A stretch of DNA of 64,000 bases from Micromonospora sediminicola (GCF_900089585.1 NZ_FLRH01000004.1:1729001-1793000); one strand, 5' to 3'. Positions 42,451 through 51,214 are shown, numbered from the stretch's first letter. Made by a program: numbers and translations. The notes: generated by a model not told the origin, from the sequence alone.

Positions 42451-43302
42451 GTGGACACCGAGGATCTCGGCCTGTTCGGTCCGGGGTCGGTCACGTGGAA
42501 GGTGCACGAGGAGCCGATCCTGATCGTCGCCGGCCTGCGCTCGCTCTACCTGCAGGCGTTGCACCCGCGCGCGATGGCCGGTGTCGCGCAGAACAGCAAC
42601 TACCGCTCCGACGCCTGGGGCCGCCTGGTCCGGACGGCGAACTACGTGGCGACGACGATCTACGGCACCACCGCCGACGCGGAGGCGGCCGGCCGGCGGC
42701 TGCGCACGCTGCACGCCCGGATGCGCGCCACCGACCCGTTCACCGGCGAGGAGTTCCGCGTCGACGACCCCGACCTGCTGCGCTGGGTGCACGTCACCGA
42801 GGTCGAGTCGTTCGTGAGCACCGCCCGGCGGGCCGGGCTGGCGTTGAGCGACGACGAGGTGGACGGCTACTACACCGAGCAGCGCCGGTCGGCGGCCCTG
42901 GTGGGGCTGGACCCGACCGACGTGCCGGGCACCGCCGCCGAGGTCGCGGCCTACTACCGGGACGTCCGTCCGCAGTTGCGGATGACCCGGGAGGCGGCCG
43001 AGACGGCGCTGTTCCTCACCGCGCCACCGATCCCGTGGAAGCTCAGCCTGCCGGTGCGGCTCGGCCTGACGCTCGGTCCGCCGCGCTGGGCCTACCTGGG
43101 GGTCGCGGGGACCGCGCTGGGGTTGCTGCCGGCCTGGGCGCTGCGGCTCTACGGTGGGCTCGGCCTGCCCACCACCGCGATGTCGGCGGACCTGGGCGTG
43201 CGGGCGCTGCGACTCGCGCTGGCGGCGGTGCCCCGGCGCTACCGGGAGGGGCCGTTGCAGCAGGCCGCCAAGGAGCGCGCCGCCCGTCTCACGGCGGCCT
43301 GA
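42451..43302 (+). CDS. oxygenase MpaB family protein (DUF2236)
   Basis: The 283-residue protein matches the DUF2236 family, named for latex-clearing and fungal MpaB oxygenases that bind haem. It has GLRSLYLQALHPRAMAGVAQNSNY near residue 27, RTLHARM, LLRWVHVTEVESFV near 110 and PPIPWKL. The His residues in these segments are the conserved ones of the family. Substrate and cofactor are unproven. GTG at 42451 has no ribosome binding site; a CACTCT box ends 6 nt upstream. It lies 35 bp downstream of fur on the same strand. Confidence 0.85.
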   Translation: MDTEDLGLFGPGSVTWKVHEEPILIVAGLRSLYLQALHPRAMAGVAQNSNYRSDAWGRLVRTANYVATTIYGTTADAEAAGRRLRTLHARMRATDPFTGEEFRVDDPDLLRWVHVTEVESFVSTARRAGLALSDDEVDGYYTEQRRSAALVGLDPTDVPGTAAEVAAYYRDVRPQLRMTREAAETALFLTAPPIPWKLSLPVRLGLTLGPPRWAYLGVAGTALGLLPAWALRLYGGLGLPTTAMSADLGVRALRLALAAVPRRYREGPLQQAAKERAARLTAA

Positions 43303-43308
43303 GACGCC

Positions 43309-44244
43309 TCAGTCGGCGTCGCCGACCGGCTCGGCGAGGCGGTCGACGGCGGACCAGGGTTCCTTGCCCGGGGTCTGCGCGCCGGTCGGGCAGGTGCGCC
43401 GGTAGTCGCACCAGCCGCACCGGGGCCCCGGCTCGGTGGGGAACGCCGCGTCGGGATCGGCCCCGTCGGCGACCGCCCGTTCGGCGGCCATGATGTCGCG
43501 GGCGGTGTCCTCCGCGCGGCTGAGCTGCCGGTGCAGCGACTCGGGCGTGTGCTCGTGCGCGGCGACCGTGCCGGTGGGCAGGTGGTGCAGCTCGACCCGG
43601 CGGCACGGCTTGCGGAACACCCGCTCCGCCGCGTACGCGTAGAGCGCGAGCGCCTGCGAGCCGCGCGCGTCGTCGGCGTCCAGCCCGGTGCGGCCGGTCT
43701 TGTAGTCGACGATGACCAGCTCGGGCCGGCCGTCCGGGCCGGGGCGGGAGTCGATCCGGTCGGTGCGGCCGTTGAACGCCAGCACCGCGGTCTTCACCGC
43801 GACCACCCGCTCGACGCCGACCGGCTCGTCGGCCGGGTCGAGGCCCGCCACGTAGGACTCCAGCCAGGCCAGCGCCCGCCGGAAGGCGTCGCGCTCCTGC
43901 TCGTCGTCGCGGTAGCCCTCGCGGACCCAGGTGCCCTTGAGCAGGGTGCCGAGCACCTCGGGGCGGCGGCGGTCGGGGGCCGACGCATACCAGTTCTTGA
44001 GCGCGGTGTGCACGCTCGCGCCGAGCGAGTTGTGCGCCCACGGCGGCCCCTTGGGCGGGGCCGGGCGGTCCACGTAGGCGTAGCGGTAGCGACGGGGGCA
44101 GTCGGCGTAGGCGCCGAGCTTGCTGGGGGTGCAGACGAAGAGCCGCTCCGGCATGCCCTCGAAGCCGAGCTGCTCGGCCTGCTCGGCGCGGGGCCGGGGC
44201 GGCCGGCCGCCGGCGGGTCGTCCGGTCGGTGAGGGTCGTCGCAC
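43309..44244 (-). CDS. RecB/Cas4-type PD-(D/E)XK nuclease with 4-Cys cluster
   Basis: The protein has 311 residues. It has a Cys in YADCPRRYRYAYV near residue 48, GASVHTALKNWY, the catalytic NGRTDRID and VIVDYKTGR (Asp, then Asp-x-Lys) near 165-190, LALYAYAAERVF, and a C-terminal triad CGWCDYRRTC. The single plus three Cys are the pattern of an Fe-S cluster as in AddB and Cas4. A single-strand DNA exonuclease role in repair is inferred. No CRISPR array or cas gene is nearby. GTG at 44244. It lies downstream of marC on the same strand. Confidence 0.88.
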   Translation of the reverse strand: MRRPSPTGRPAGGRPPRPRAEQAEQLGFEGMPERLFVCTPSKLGAYADCPRRYRYAYVDRPAPPKGPPWAHNSLGASVHTALKNWYASAPDRRRPEVLGTLLKGTWVREGYRDDEQERDAFRRALAWLESYVAGLDPADEPVGVERVVAVKTAVLAFNGRTDRIDSRPGPDGRPELVIVDYKTGRTGLDADDARGSQALALYAYAAERVFRKPCRRVELHHLPTGTVAAHEHTPESLHRQLSRAEDTARDIMAAERAVADGADPDAAFPTEPGPRCGWCDYRRTCPTGAQTPGKEPWSAVDRLAEPVGDAD

Positions 44245-44286
44245 GCCTGAGATCCTGCCATCCGGGTGCGACAGCGGCCGGCCGGC

Positions 44287-44901
44287 TCAGGCGTTGTTGA
44301 GGTATTCGGTCACGAAGGCGGCGATCGCGTCGGCGATGAGCTGCACGGCGATGGCGGCCAGCAGCAGGCCGGCGATCCGGGTCAGCACCTCGATGCCGCC
44401 CGGGCGGAGCACCTTGACGATCCCGCCGGAGAAGCGCAGCACCACCCAGACGGCGACCATCACTGCCACGATGGCCAGGGCGATCGCGACATAGTCGGCG
44501 ACGCCGCCGGCCCGCTGCACGAACAGCATGGTGGCCACGATGGCGCCGGGACCGGCCAGCAGTGGGGTGCCCAGCGGCACCAGCGCGATGTTCGAGGTGA
44601 CCTGCTGGCTCGGGTCGTCCGCCTTGCCGGTCAGCAGCTCCAGCGCCACCAGCACCAGCAGCAGACCGCCGGCGGCCTGCAACGCGGGCAGGTCGACATG
44701 CAGGTAGGCCAGGAGGGTCTGCCCCGCCACCGCGAAGATCACGATGACCCCGAGCGCCAGCGCGACGGCCTGCCAGGCGGCCCGGTTCCGGTCGCGGGCG
44801 GGCAGCGGCCCGGTGAGCGCGAGGAAGATGGGCATCATTCCGGGCGGGTCGACGATCACCAGCAGGGTCACGAAGACCTCGCCGAAGAGCTTGAGATCCA
44901 C
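44287..44901 (-). CDS. MarC family integral membrane protein
   Basis: The 204-residue protein has six membrane helices in two halves. Family motifs are VIVDPPGMMPIFLALTG at the N terminus and ALVPLGTPLLAGPGAIVATML in the middle. The function of MarC is unknown; it was once wrongly tied to multiple antibiotic resistance. GTG at 44901 has no ribosome binding site; a TACCGT box ends exactly 6 nt upstream (44908-44913), so it is probably leaderless. It lies between the RecB-like and PHP genes, an order also seen in streptomycetes. Confidence 0.92.
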   Translation of the reverse strand: MDLKLFGEVFVTLLVIVDPPGMMPIFLALTGPLPARDRNRAAWQAVALALGVIVIFAVAGQTLLAYLHVDLPALQAAGGLLLVLVALELLTGKADDPSQQVTSNIALVPLGTPLLAGPGAIVATMLFVQRAGGVADYVAIALAIVAVMVAVWVVLRFSGGIVKVLRPGGIEVLTRIAGLLLAAIAVQLIADAIAAFVTEYLNNA

Positions 44902-44932
44902 GCGGACACGGTAGCGGTGCCGTCGGAACGCT

Positions 44933-45799
44933 TCAGCCTGAAGCGACCGGGGTCACCCCCCGGGCCAGCCCGACGATCCGCTCGTACGCCTCGGGCCCCG
45001 TGGTGAACGCGCCGAGCCGCACGGTCTTGTGCGAGCCGTGGAAGTCCGACGAGCCGGTGACCAGCAGTCCCAGCTCGGCGGCGAGCCGCCGGACGTGTTC
45101 CCGCTCGGCCGGGCTGTGGTCCTCGTGGTCGGCCTCCAGGCCGGCCAGGCCGGCCGCCGCCAGCTGCACGATCAGGTCGTCGGGCACGATCCGGCCACGC
45201 CGGCTGGCCCTCGGGTGGGCGAAGACGGGCACGCCGCCGGCCGACCGCACCAGCGCCACGGCGCGGAACACGTCGATGTCGTCCTTCGGCAGCCGGTACC
45301 GCTCCCCCAGCCAGTCCGGGCCGAACGCCTCGGTGGTGGTGGCGACCAGGCCGGCGCGGATCAGCGCCTGGGCGATGTGCGGGCGGCCGACCGTGCCGCC
45401 CGCCGCGCCGGCCAGGATCTCCGACCAGCTCACCGGGATGCCGTCGGCCTGGAGCAGCCGGACGATCCGCTCGCCCCGCTCCTCCCGGGCCCGCCGGACC
45501 CGGGCCAGCTCCGCGGCCAGCTCGGGCTCGTCGGGGTCGAAGAGGTACGCGAGCAGGTGCAGCGGGATCGCCGGCTCGACACCGAACCAGCGGCAGGACA
45601 GCTCCGCGCCGCGGATCAGGGTGAGGCCGCGCGGCAGGGCGGCGACCGCGTCCGCCCAGCCCGCCGTGGTGTCGTGGTCGGTGAGCGCCACCACGTCGAG
45701 GCCCGCGTCGGCGGCGGCCCGAACCAGGTCGGCCGGGCGGAGCGTGCCGTCGCTCGCGGTGGAGTGGGTGTGCAGGTCGATGCGGGCGGAGGCGCTCAC
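44933..45799 (-). CDS. PHP domain phosphoesterase (RNase AM/YciV-like)
   Basis: The 288-residue protein has the metal-binding motifs of the PHP family: DLHTHSTASDG near residue 8, ALTDHDTTAGW, RGAELSC, LHLLAYLF, FAHPRAS and TGSSDFHGSHK. YciV-type members hydrolyse 3',5'-bisphosphonucleosides and trim RNA 5' ends. A function in nucleotide phosphate turnover is inferred. GTG at 45799 has no ribosome binding site; a TAGCGT box ends 7 nt upstream and lies in the end of the anti-sigma gene. Confidence 0.92.
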   Translation of the reverse strand: MSASARIDLHTHSTASDGTLRPADLVRAAADAGLDVVALTDHDTTAGWADAVAALPRGLTLIRGAELSCRWFGVEPAIPLHLLAYLFDPDEPELAAELARVRRAREERGERIVRLLQADGIPVSWSEILAGAAGGTVGRPHIAQALIRAGLVATTTEAFGPDWLGERYRLPKDDIDVFRAVALVRSAGGVPVFAHPRASRRGRIVPDDLIVQLAAAGLAGLEADHEDHSPAEREHVRRLAAELGLLVTGSSDFHGSHKTVRLGAFTTGPEAYERIVGLARGVTPVASG

Positions 45800-45809
45800 C
45801 CGCCCGACG

Positions 45810-47093
45810 CTACGCCCCGTCGGGCGGGGTGGGGACGTCGGCCACCACGACGGGTCGCGTGCCCGTGGTCACCCCGGAGACCGCCGACGGGGTCGGTTTC
45901 TCGCCGGCCAGCACCCGTTTGGGTTCGACCCGGACCAGCTCGCCCGCGGCGTCCACGTGCAACGCGACGCCGGCCCGGGACCAGGCGACCGCGCCGGAGA
46001 GCGCGGGGCCCGCCGGGTGGGCCGCCGGGGTGGCCCCCAGGTCGGTCAGGTCGACCAGTTGGGCGGCGTCTCCGGCGCCGTTCACCAGGAGCCACCGCCC
46101 GTCGGGCGAGACACCGCCGAGGCCGTCGACGGCCGGCTTCGCGCCGCAGCCCGTCCGCACCGGGGCGAGCCCGCGTGCCGGGTCGAGCAGCGCCAGGCAG
46201 GGTTGCCGCGCCGCGCCGGCGGTGACCAGGCCGACCAGCCGGCCGTCCGGCCGGGCCCCGTAGACGGCGTGGACGTCCGGGTTCGCCGAGCCCGGCAGGC
46301 CGCCCGCGGCCCGCCGCCAGACGCTCATCCCGCCCTGGTCGGGCTGCCGGAGGAGCACGTCGTCGCCGGTGAAGCCGACCGGCACCACGCCGGCCGGCGC
46401 GGTCACCCGGACGGGCGCGATGAGCTGCCCGGCGACCACCCCGGCGGCGATCAGCTCCGGGCCGTCCCGCCAGGCCACCTGCCGACCGTCGGCGGAGATC
46501 GCGACCGCGTCCGCCGCGGCGAGCATGACCTGCGGCGTGTTGCGGTCGGTCGGCGGCACCCACCAGAGGGTACGGCCGGCCGCGGTGGCCGCCGAGGTCA
46601 CCAGCCAGCCGCCCTGGTCGTGGACGCGCTGTGCCCGCTCGACCCCGTCCACCCCGGTCAGCGCCCGCCGTTCGCCGCCGCTGACCTCGAGCCAGCCGTC
46701 GACGAGCAGGTCGAGTTCGGCGCGGACGGAGCCGGACCGGGTCGTCGGCGTGGACTCCGAGGGGAACGGGGACGGGGAGAACCCGGGCGGGTCGCCGAGC
46801 ACCACGGTGGGCGTGCCGCCGGTCCCCGCCGGCCCGGTGATCTGGGCAATCCCGGCGGTGACCAGGACCGTCGCCACGCTGGCGAGGGCCAGCCCGGTGA
46901 GCGCGCGACGGCGGCCGGCGCGGCGGGCCCGGCGCATCGCCGCGCCGGCCGGGTCGGCGCCGAGAGGTCGGGGCGTGGCGACCTGACGGGACAGCGTGTC
47001 CCGCAGCGCCCGCTCCAGCTCGTCCTCGCTCACGGGGAATGGACGCTCCGGGCCGCCCGTCCGGTTGTCGGCGTGCTGTCGGATGCCGCTCAT
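45810..47093 (-). CDS. membrane protein encoded with the ECF sigma factor, anti-sigma candidate
   Basis: The 427-residue protein has a cytoplasmic N terminus of about 65 residues (SEDELERALRDTLSRQVATP), one membrane helix (ALTGLALASVATVLVTAGIAQI) and an extracytoplasmic domain of about 330 residues. The outer domain has WD40- or beta-propeller-like segments (DAVAISADGRQVAWRDG, GGVSPDGRWLLVNG). Its ATG overlaps the sigma stop as ATGA. The cytoplasmic part would hold the sigma factor, and the propeller could sense the envelope. No ZAS zinc motif (HxxxCxxC) is visible, so the anti-sigma role is inferred from position. Confidence 0.8.
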   Translation of the reverse strand: MSGIRQHADNRTGGPERPFPVSEDELERALRDTLSRQVATPRPLGADPAGAAMRRARRAGRRRALTGLALASVATVLVTAGIAQITGPAGTGGTPTVVLGDPPGFSPSPFPSESTPTTRSGSVRAELDLLVDGWLEVSGGERRALTGVDGVERAQRVHDQGGWLVTSAATAAGRTLWWVPPTDRNTPQVMLAAADAVAISADGRQVAWRDGPELIAAGVVAGQLIAPVRVTAPAGVVPVGFTGDDVLLRQPDQGGMSVWRRAAGGLPGSANPDVHAVYGARPDGRLVGLVTAGAARQPCLALLDPARGLAPVRTGCGAKPAVDGLGGVSPDGRWLLVNGAGDAAQLVDLTDLGATPAAHPAGPALSGAVAWSRAGVALHVDAAGELVRVEPKRVLAGEKPTPSAVSGVTTGTRPVVVADVPTPPDGA

Positions 47094-47929
47094 CAGGTCT
47101 CCGCCGCGACCGGGACGGCGGGACGGACCGGCGCGGCGACCTGCGGCGACGCCGGGCGGGCGGCTTCGGCGGGCCGCCGGGCGGGCTCGGCCGGGGCACC
47201 GACCGGCTCGGCCGGGGCGCGGGACGCCGGGGCGCCGACCGCTCGGGCCGGGGTGCGGGGGGCCGCTGACACGTCGGGGCGGCCGGCGGAACCGGCCGGG
47301 ACGCGGGGGGCCGGCGCGGCGGGTTGGCGGGTCGCTGCGGGCCGGGTGCGCGGCCCGCTCGGGGCGGGCGCGCCGCGGACGACCGGTTCGGCGGACCGCT
47401 CGACCGGATCGGTCGGCAGACCCAGGGCCGTCTCCGAGCCGAGCCGGCGGCGCAGGGTGTTCAGCGCCCGGGAGGTCTGGCTCTTGACGGTGCCCGGCGA
47501 GATCTCGAGCAGGGCCGCCGTCTGCGCCTCCGACATGTCCTCGTAGAAGCGCAGCACCAGCACGGCCCGTTGCCGCGCCGGCAACGCCTGCAGGTGCCGC
47601 CAGAGCGCGTCCCGGTCGAGCTGCTGCTCGATCTCGTCGACACCGGCCCGCTCCGGCAGCACCTCGGTCGGCCGTTCACCGTGCCACCGGCGACGCCACC
47701 AGCTGGTGGACGTGTTGACCAGGACCCGGCGGGCGTACGGCTCGATGGCGTCGATCCCGCCGAGCCGCTTCCAGGCCAGGTAGGTCTTGGTCAACGCGGT
47801 CTGGAGCAGGTCCTCGGCGGTCGCCCAGTCGCCGGCCAGCAGGTAGGCCGTGCGCAGCAGGGCGCCGGAGCGGGCCGCGACGAACTCGCGGAACTCCTCC
47901 TCCAGCGGATCCCTGCTCGCCACGCTCAC
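47093..47929 (-). CDS. ECF RNA polymerase sigma factor (SigE family) with long C-terminal tail
   Basis: The protein has 278 residues. Residues 1-165 are sigma region 2 (FREFVAARSGALLRTAYLLAGDWATAEDLLQTALTKTYL) and region 4 (LPARQRAVLVLRFYEDMSEAQTAALLEISPGTVKSQTSRAL). Residues 165-278 are an Ala/Pro/Arg-rich low-complexity tail without clear structure, which is unusual for this family. GTG at 47929 has GGAGG 5 nt upstream. It forms an operon with the membrane protein. Tail-bearing sigma factors occur in other actinobacteria, but the role of the tail is unknown. Confidence 0.9.
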   Translation of the reverse strand: MSVASRDPLEEEFREFVAARSGALLRTAYLLAGDWATAEDLLQTALTKTYLAWKRLGGIDAIEPYARRVLVNTSTSWWRRRWHGERPTEVLPERAGVDEIEQQLDRDALWRHLQALPARQRAVLVLRFYEDMSEAQTAALLEISPGTVKSQTSRALNTLRRRLGSETALGLPTDPVERSAEPVVRGAPAPSGPRTRPAATRQPAAPAPRVPAGSAGRPDVSAAPRTPARAVGAPASRAPAEPVGAPAEPARRPAEAARPASPQVAAPVRPAVPVAAET

Positions 47930-48026
47930 CTCCGCGCCCCCGTCCTGCCTGGCAGGCTCCCATGGCTGGACGGGTGGTCACGTCGGCAAAAGGTGTGCAC
48001 TTCATCCGATGTTCGGACGAAAAGTT

Positions 48027-48899
48027 TCAGGCGCCGTCGTCGGCCTTCGCCTCGTCCTGCTCCTTGCCGATCCGCGCCTCCACGGCCTGCGGCTCGTACA
48101 TCTCCTCGACCACGCGCAGGTAGAGCTCGTTCGGGTTGGGCAGGTTCTTGATCTCGCGGAGCGCCTGCTCCTGACCCGCCGACTCCAGCACGAACGTGCC
48201 GTAGTTGAGGGCGCGGCCGGTCGGCGTCTGCTCGTACTTCATGTCGGTGACCCGGACCAGCGGCATCATCGCGACCCGCCGGGTGATGATCCCGTTGACC
48301 ACCATCACCCGCTTGTTGGTCAGGATGAAGCGGTCGTACCACCAGTCGGCGACCCGCCAGGCGACCCAGCCCATCACCCCGAACCAGAGCAGCACCGCGA
48401 CCGTGGTGAGCGCGCCGACGTCCCGCCCGGCGAGGAAGCCGGAGAGGTAGCCGAGCACGAAGGTGGCCGCGACGCCGACGATGATCGGCGTGGTCAGGTG
48501 CACCCAGTGGCGCTTCCACTCACCGCGGAAGCGCTCGGTCGGGAAGAGGTAGCGGGCCGCCAGCGCGCTCGGCTCGTCCTCCATCGGCAGCACCCGGCGC
48601 GGCGCCATGCCGGAGGCGTCGGCCCGGAGACCGGCCAGCTCCTCCTCGGAGATCGGCTGCTCGGGGTAGCCCTCCGGGTCGCGCGCCCAGCCACGACCGG
48701 AGCGACCCTCGCCCGCGTAGCCGGGTCCGTCGCCGAAGGCGGCGTCGTCCGACAGGGAGGGTCCGCCGCCGTAGGCGGGGCCGGCGCCGTAACCGGGACC
48801 GTCGTCCGGGTCGATCCGGGGGATCGGCTCGGTGTCGCGCTCCCGGCGTGCCCGGTCGGGATCGTCCGGGTCGTAGGGTGGACCGGAGGGGCTTCCCAT
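48027..48899 (-). CDS. membrane protein with bacterial PH domain (bPH2/DUF304)
   Basis: The protein has 290 residues. A disordered Pro/Gly/Asp-rich N terminus (1-110) leads to two membrane helices (HLTTPIIVGVAATFVLGYLSG and LTTVAVLLWFGVMGWVAW). A bacterial PH domain follows: WWYDRFILTNKRVMVVNGIITRRVAMMPLVRVTDMKYEQ, and YGTFVLESAGQEQALREIKNLPNP. Such domains occur in envelope proteins of unknown mechanism. ATG at 48899 lies 6 bp after the stop of the small membrane protein, so the two are co-transcribed. The C terminus is acidic. Confidence 0.88.
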   Translation of the reverse strand: MGSPSGPPYDPDDPDRARRERDTEPIPRIDPDDGPGYGAGPAYGGGPSLSDDAAFGDGPGYAGEGRSGRGWARDPEGYPEQPISEEELAGLRADASGMAPRRVLPMEDEPSALAARYLFPTERFRGEWKRHWVHLTTPIIVGVAATFVLGYLSGFLAGRDVGALTTVAVLLWFGVMGWVAWRVADWWYDRFILTNKRVMVVNGIITRRVAMMPLVRVTDMKYEQTPTGRALNYGTFVLESAGQEQALREIKNLPNPNELYLRVVEEMYEPQAVEARIGKEQDEAKADDGA

Positions 48900-48905
48900 G
48901 TGCGG

Positions 48906-49064
48906 TTAGGCGACCAGGTTGGTGAAGAAGTCGCCGAAGCCCTGTGCGATGTCCATGATGCCGCCGCCCAGGGACTTGAAGACGTCGGCGGCGGAGTTGG
49001 GCCGGTACGCAACGAAGAAGATCAAGAATGCGATGCCGGCCCAGGTGAGGACCTTCTTGACCAT
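48906..49064 (-). CDS. 52-residue membrane protein upstream of the PH-domain gene
   Basis: A 52-codon frame starts with ATG at 49064 and ends with TAA. It opens MVKKVLTWAGIAFLIFFVAY, which is one membrane helix with a basic start, and continues GGGIMDIAQGFGDFFTNLVA, an amphipathic end. AGGA lies about 9 nt upstream. I recall closely similar short proteins in Streptomyces and Micromonospora. Its stop is 6 bp from the next start, so it probably works with the PH-domain protein. It is too short for ordinary gene finders. Confidence 0.8.
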   Translation of the reverse strand: MVKKVLTWAGIAFLIFFVAYRPNSAADVFKSLGGGIMDIAQGFGDFFTNLVA

Positions 49065-49182
49065 AGCGGGCCATCCTCTCGCGCGGAGCCGGGTCCGTTT
49101 ACCGCAGCGGCACCCAGAGTATCAGCATGGTGTCTGTCCGTGAATATCTGCGTCCGCTCCCCGACTCGCCGGTGCCGGCCGG

Positions 49183-49881
49183 TCAGGCCTGCCCGTGCAG
49201 GTACGGGGACGGTGCGCCGTACACGAGTTCGGGCGGTGTCCACTCGGTGAGGTCGTGCAGCACGACTTCTTCCGCGAGGAGGTGACCCGCACTCGCCGGC
49301 CAGGCTATCGCATGGAGCCACATTCCCCGAGCCTCGCCGGCGTACGCACTTCGATCCGTTTCGGAACGGACGAGCCACAGTGGAGTGGGATGGCCGCCCA
49401 CCCGGATCTTCGCGTGCGGCAGACGCTCGGGGTGACCAGGGCCGGGATCGGTCAGCGCCTCCTCGACCTGCGGGCCGGGGTCGGGGCCGGGCAGTCCCGC
49501 GAAGCGGGAACCGAGACCGACGCCGGGTTCCTCGGCGACGAAGATCAGGTCGGCCGGTCCACCGTCGAGCGGGGCCGGGCCGGCGCAGGCGACCACGGTG
49601 GCGCGGACCCCGGCCCGGTCGTCGCCGGCCCAGGCCACCCCGGTCAGCGTCCAGCCCGGCGGCAGTGGCCACGGGCACCACAGCGGCATGCCGGGCCGGT
49701 CGGCCGGCTCCCCGTCGGCGGCCACCCGCTCCACCACGCTGGCCATGATCTCGGCGCCGATGTGCTCCGGCACGTGCAGGGGCGCGACCGGCCCGCAGCG
49801 CAGGCACCGGTACTCGCCGTGCATCAGGTCGGGCTCGCGTACCGGGCCCGCGCACTTCGGACAACTCACCGCGACAGTCAC
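49183..49881 (-). CDS. DUF6758 family zinc ribbon protein
   Basis: The 232-residue protein starts with a zinc ribbon (SCPKCAGPVREP.. and YRCLRCGPVAPL). It continues with WCPWPLPPGWTLTGVAWAGDD, VACAGPAPLDGGPADLIFVAEEPGVGLGSRFAGL, HPTPLWLV, GEARGMWLHAIAWP and a C-terminal ELVYGAPSPYLHG. This matches a conserved actinobacterial family numbered DUF6758, as I recall; its function is unknown. GTG at 49881 follows GAGGAC closely; GTG at 49869 is an alternative. In streptomycetes it is found near the PHP and marC genes, as here. Confidence 0.85.
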   Translation of the reverse strand: MTVAVSCPKCAGPVREPDLMHGEYRCLRCGPVAPLHVPEHIGAEIMASVVERVAADGEPADRPGMPLWCPWPLPPGWTLTGVAWAGDDRAGVRATVVACAGPAPLDGGPADLIFVAEEPGVGLGSRFAGLPGPDPGPQVEEALTDPGPGHPERLPHAKIRVGGHPTPLWLVRSETDRSAYAGEARGMWLHAIAWPASAGHLLAEEVVLHDLTEWTPPELVYGAPSPYLHGQA

Positions 49882-49970
49882 GTCCTCACCGTCACCCCGG
49901 GCCGGCGAGGCGTCAAGCGGGGCGGGCCGACCGGCGTGGGATTTCCGCCCGACGGCGGACCCGCGGCGCG

Positions 49971-50594
49971 TCAGTCCGGCGGCGGACCCGCGTGCGACCG
50001 GATCCACGCGTGCATGGCGATGCCGCTGGCCACGCCCGCGTTGACGGAACGGGTGGAGCCGTACTGGGCGATCGAGAACAGCGTGTCGCAGGCCGTCCGG
50101 GCCACCGGGGACAGCCCCGGGCCCTCCTGGCCGAAGAGCAGCACGCAGCGGCGCGGCAGGACGCTGGTCTCCAGCGGCCGGGAGCCGGGCAGGTTGTCGA
50201 TCCCGACCACCGGCAGCCGCTCCCCGGCCGCCCAGGCGACGAACTCCTCGATCGTCGGGTGGTGCCGGACGTGCTGGTAGCGGTCGGTCACCATGGCGCC
50301 CCGGCGGTTCCACCGGCGCCGCCCGACGATGTGCACCTCGGCGGCGAGGAAGGCGTTGGCGTTGCGGACCACGGTGCCGATGTTGAAGTCGTGCTGCCAG
50401 TTCTCGATCGCCACGTGGAAGTCGTGCCGCCGCCGGTCCAGGTCGGCCACCACGGCCTCCCGCCGCCAGTAGCGGTAGCGGTCGACCACGTTGCGCCGGT
50501 CGCCGGCCGCGAGCAGCTCCGGGTCGTAGCGAGGGTCGTCCGGCGGGTCACCGGGCCAGGGCCCCACACCCACGTCGAGCTGGTCGTCGGTCAC
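49971..50594 (-). CDS. TrmH/SpoU family RNA 2'-O-methyltransferase
   Basis: The 207-residue protein has the three SpoU motifs: VAIENWQHDFNIGTVVRNANAF near residue 65, CVLLFGQEGPGLS near 150, and QYGSTRSVNAGVASGIAMHAW near 180. They form the SAM-binding trefoil knot. The target is tRNA or rRNA ribose; which one cannot be told from sequence. GTG at 50594 has no ribosome binding site, and a TACCCT box ends 9 nt upstream. Confidence 0.9.
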   Translation of the reverse strand: MTDDQLDVGVGPWPGDPPDDPRYDPELLAAGDRRNVVDRYRYWRREAVVADLDRRRHDFHVAIENWQHDFNIGTVVRNANAFLAAEVHIVGRRRWNRRGAMVTDRYQHVRHHPTIEEFVAWAAGERLPVVGIDNLPGSRPLETSVLPRRCVLLFGQEGPGLSPVARTACDTLFSIAQYGSTRSVNAGVASGIAMHAWIRSHAGPPPD

Positions 50595-50629
50595 GGTCTG
50601 CAGAGGGTACGGCCCGCCGGCGCCGGCGG

Positions 50630-51121
50630 TCAGCGCAGGTCGAGCGCCCCGCCCAACCGGTCCAGAAACCGGCGGTCGGCGGGACTCGGCGGAAGGTCGT
50701 CGGCCCGGCACACCCGGGCCGCCACCGACTCCACCCACTGCCGGTAGGCGGCCGAGTCCGCCGGATCGGCGCGGCGGCGCAGCACCCGTACCGCGGCCCG
50801 CGCGGCGGCGAGCAGGTCGACCAGGTCGGTGAGGCGCTCGTCCCGGACGGCGGCCCCGTCGTGGCGGGCGTAGATGGCGGTGACCACGGCCCGGATCAGA
50901 TCGCTGTCGAAGGCCCGGCCGGCGGCCACCGCGTCCAGGCCGGCCAGTCCGGCGGCGACGCCGCGGGGCGGACGCCCGGGACCGGGCGAGGCGGCGGCGA
51001 CGAGGACTCGACCCGGCAGGTCGGTGAGCAGGTCCCACTCCGCAGCCGAGTAGGCGGCGGTGGTGAGCGGTGCGGCACGGCGACCGGCAGAGGGCGGCTC
51101 TCCGGCGACGGAGTGGCTCAT
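50630..51121 (-). CDS. helical protein of unknown function
   Basis: The 163-residue protein is Ala/Arg/Asp-rich with strong helical propensity (AAYSAAEWDLLTDLPGRVLVAAA, LTDLVDLLAAARAAVRVLRRR, YRQWVESVAARVCRADD). There is no signal peptide, no membrane segment and no motif that I recognise. ATG at 51121 has GGAGG 6 nt upstream. It lies upstream of the TrmH gene with a 35-bp gap, and the two are probably co-transcribed. Confidence 0.78.
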   Translation of the reverse strand: MSHSVAGEPPSAGRRAAPLTTAAYSAAEWDLLTDLPGRVLVAAASPGPGRPPRGVAAGLAGLDAVAAGRAFDSDLIRAVVTAIYARHDGAAVRDERLTDLVDLLAAARAAVRVLRRRADPADSAAYRQWVESVAARVCRADDLPPSPADRRFLDRLGGALDLR

Positions 51122-51160
51122 GGGGACCTCCAGCCAGAGCATATGCCCCGGAAGAGGGTC

Positions 51161-51195
51161 AGGGCCCCGTCCCCGCGGAACGGGTACGGGGCCCT
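51161..51195 (-). terminator. 10-bp hairpin after the MaoC gene
   Basis: AGGGCCCCGT and ACGGGGCCCT form a perfect 10-bp outer stem with a small inner hairpin. It begins 19 bp past the MaoC stop codon. Confidence 0.65.
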
Positions 51196-51214
51196 GCCGG
51201 CCGGGGTGCGCGGA

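Noticed and set aside
43309..44244. Cas4 of a CRISPR system
   Set aside because: The nuclease has the Cas4-like Cys pattern, but there is no repeat-spacer array and no other cas gene in the window.
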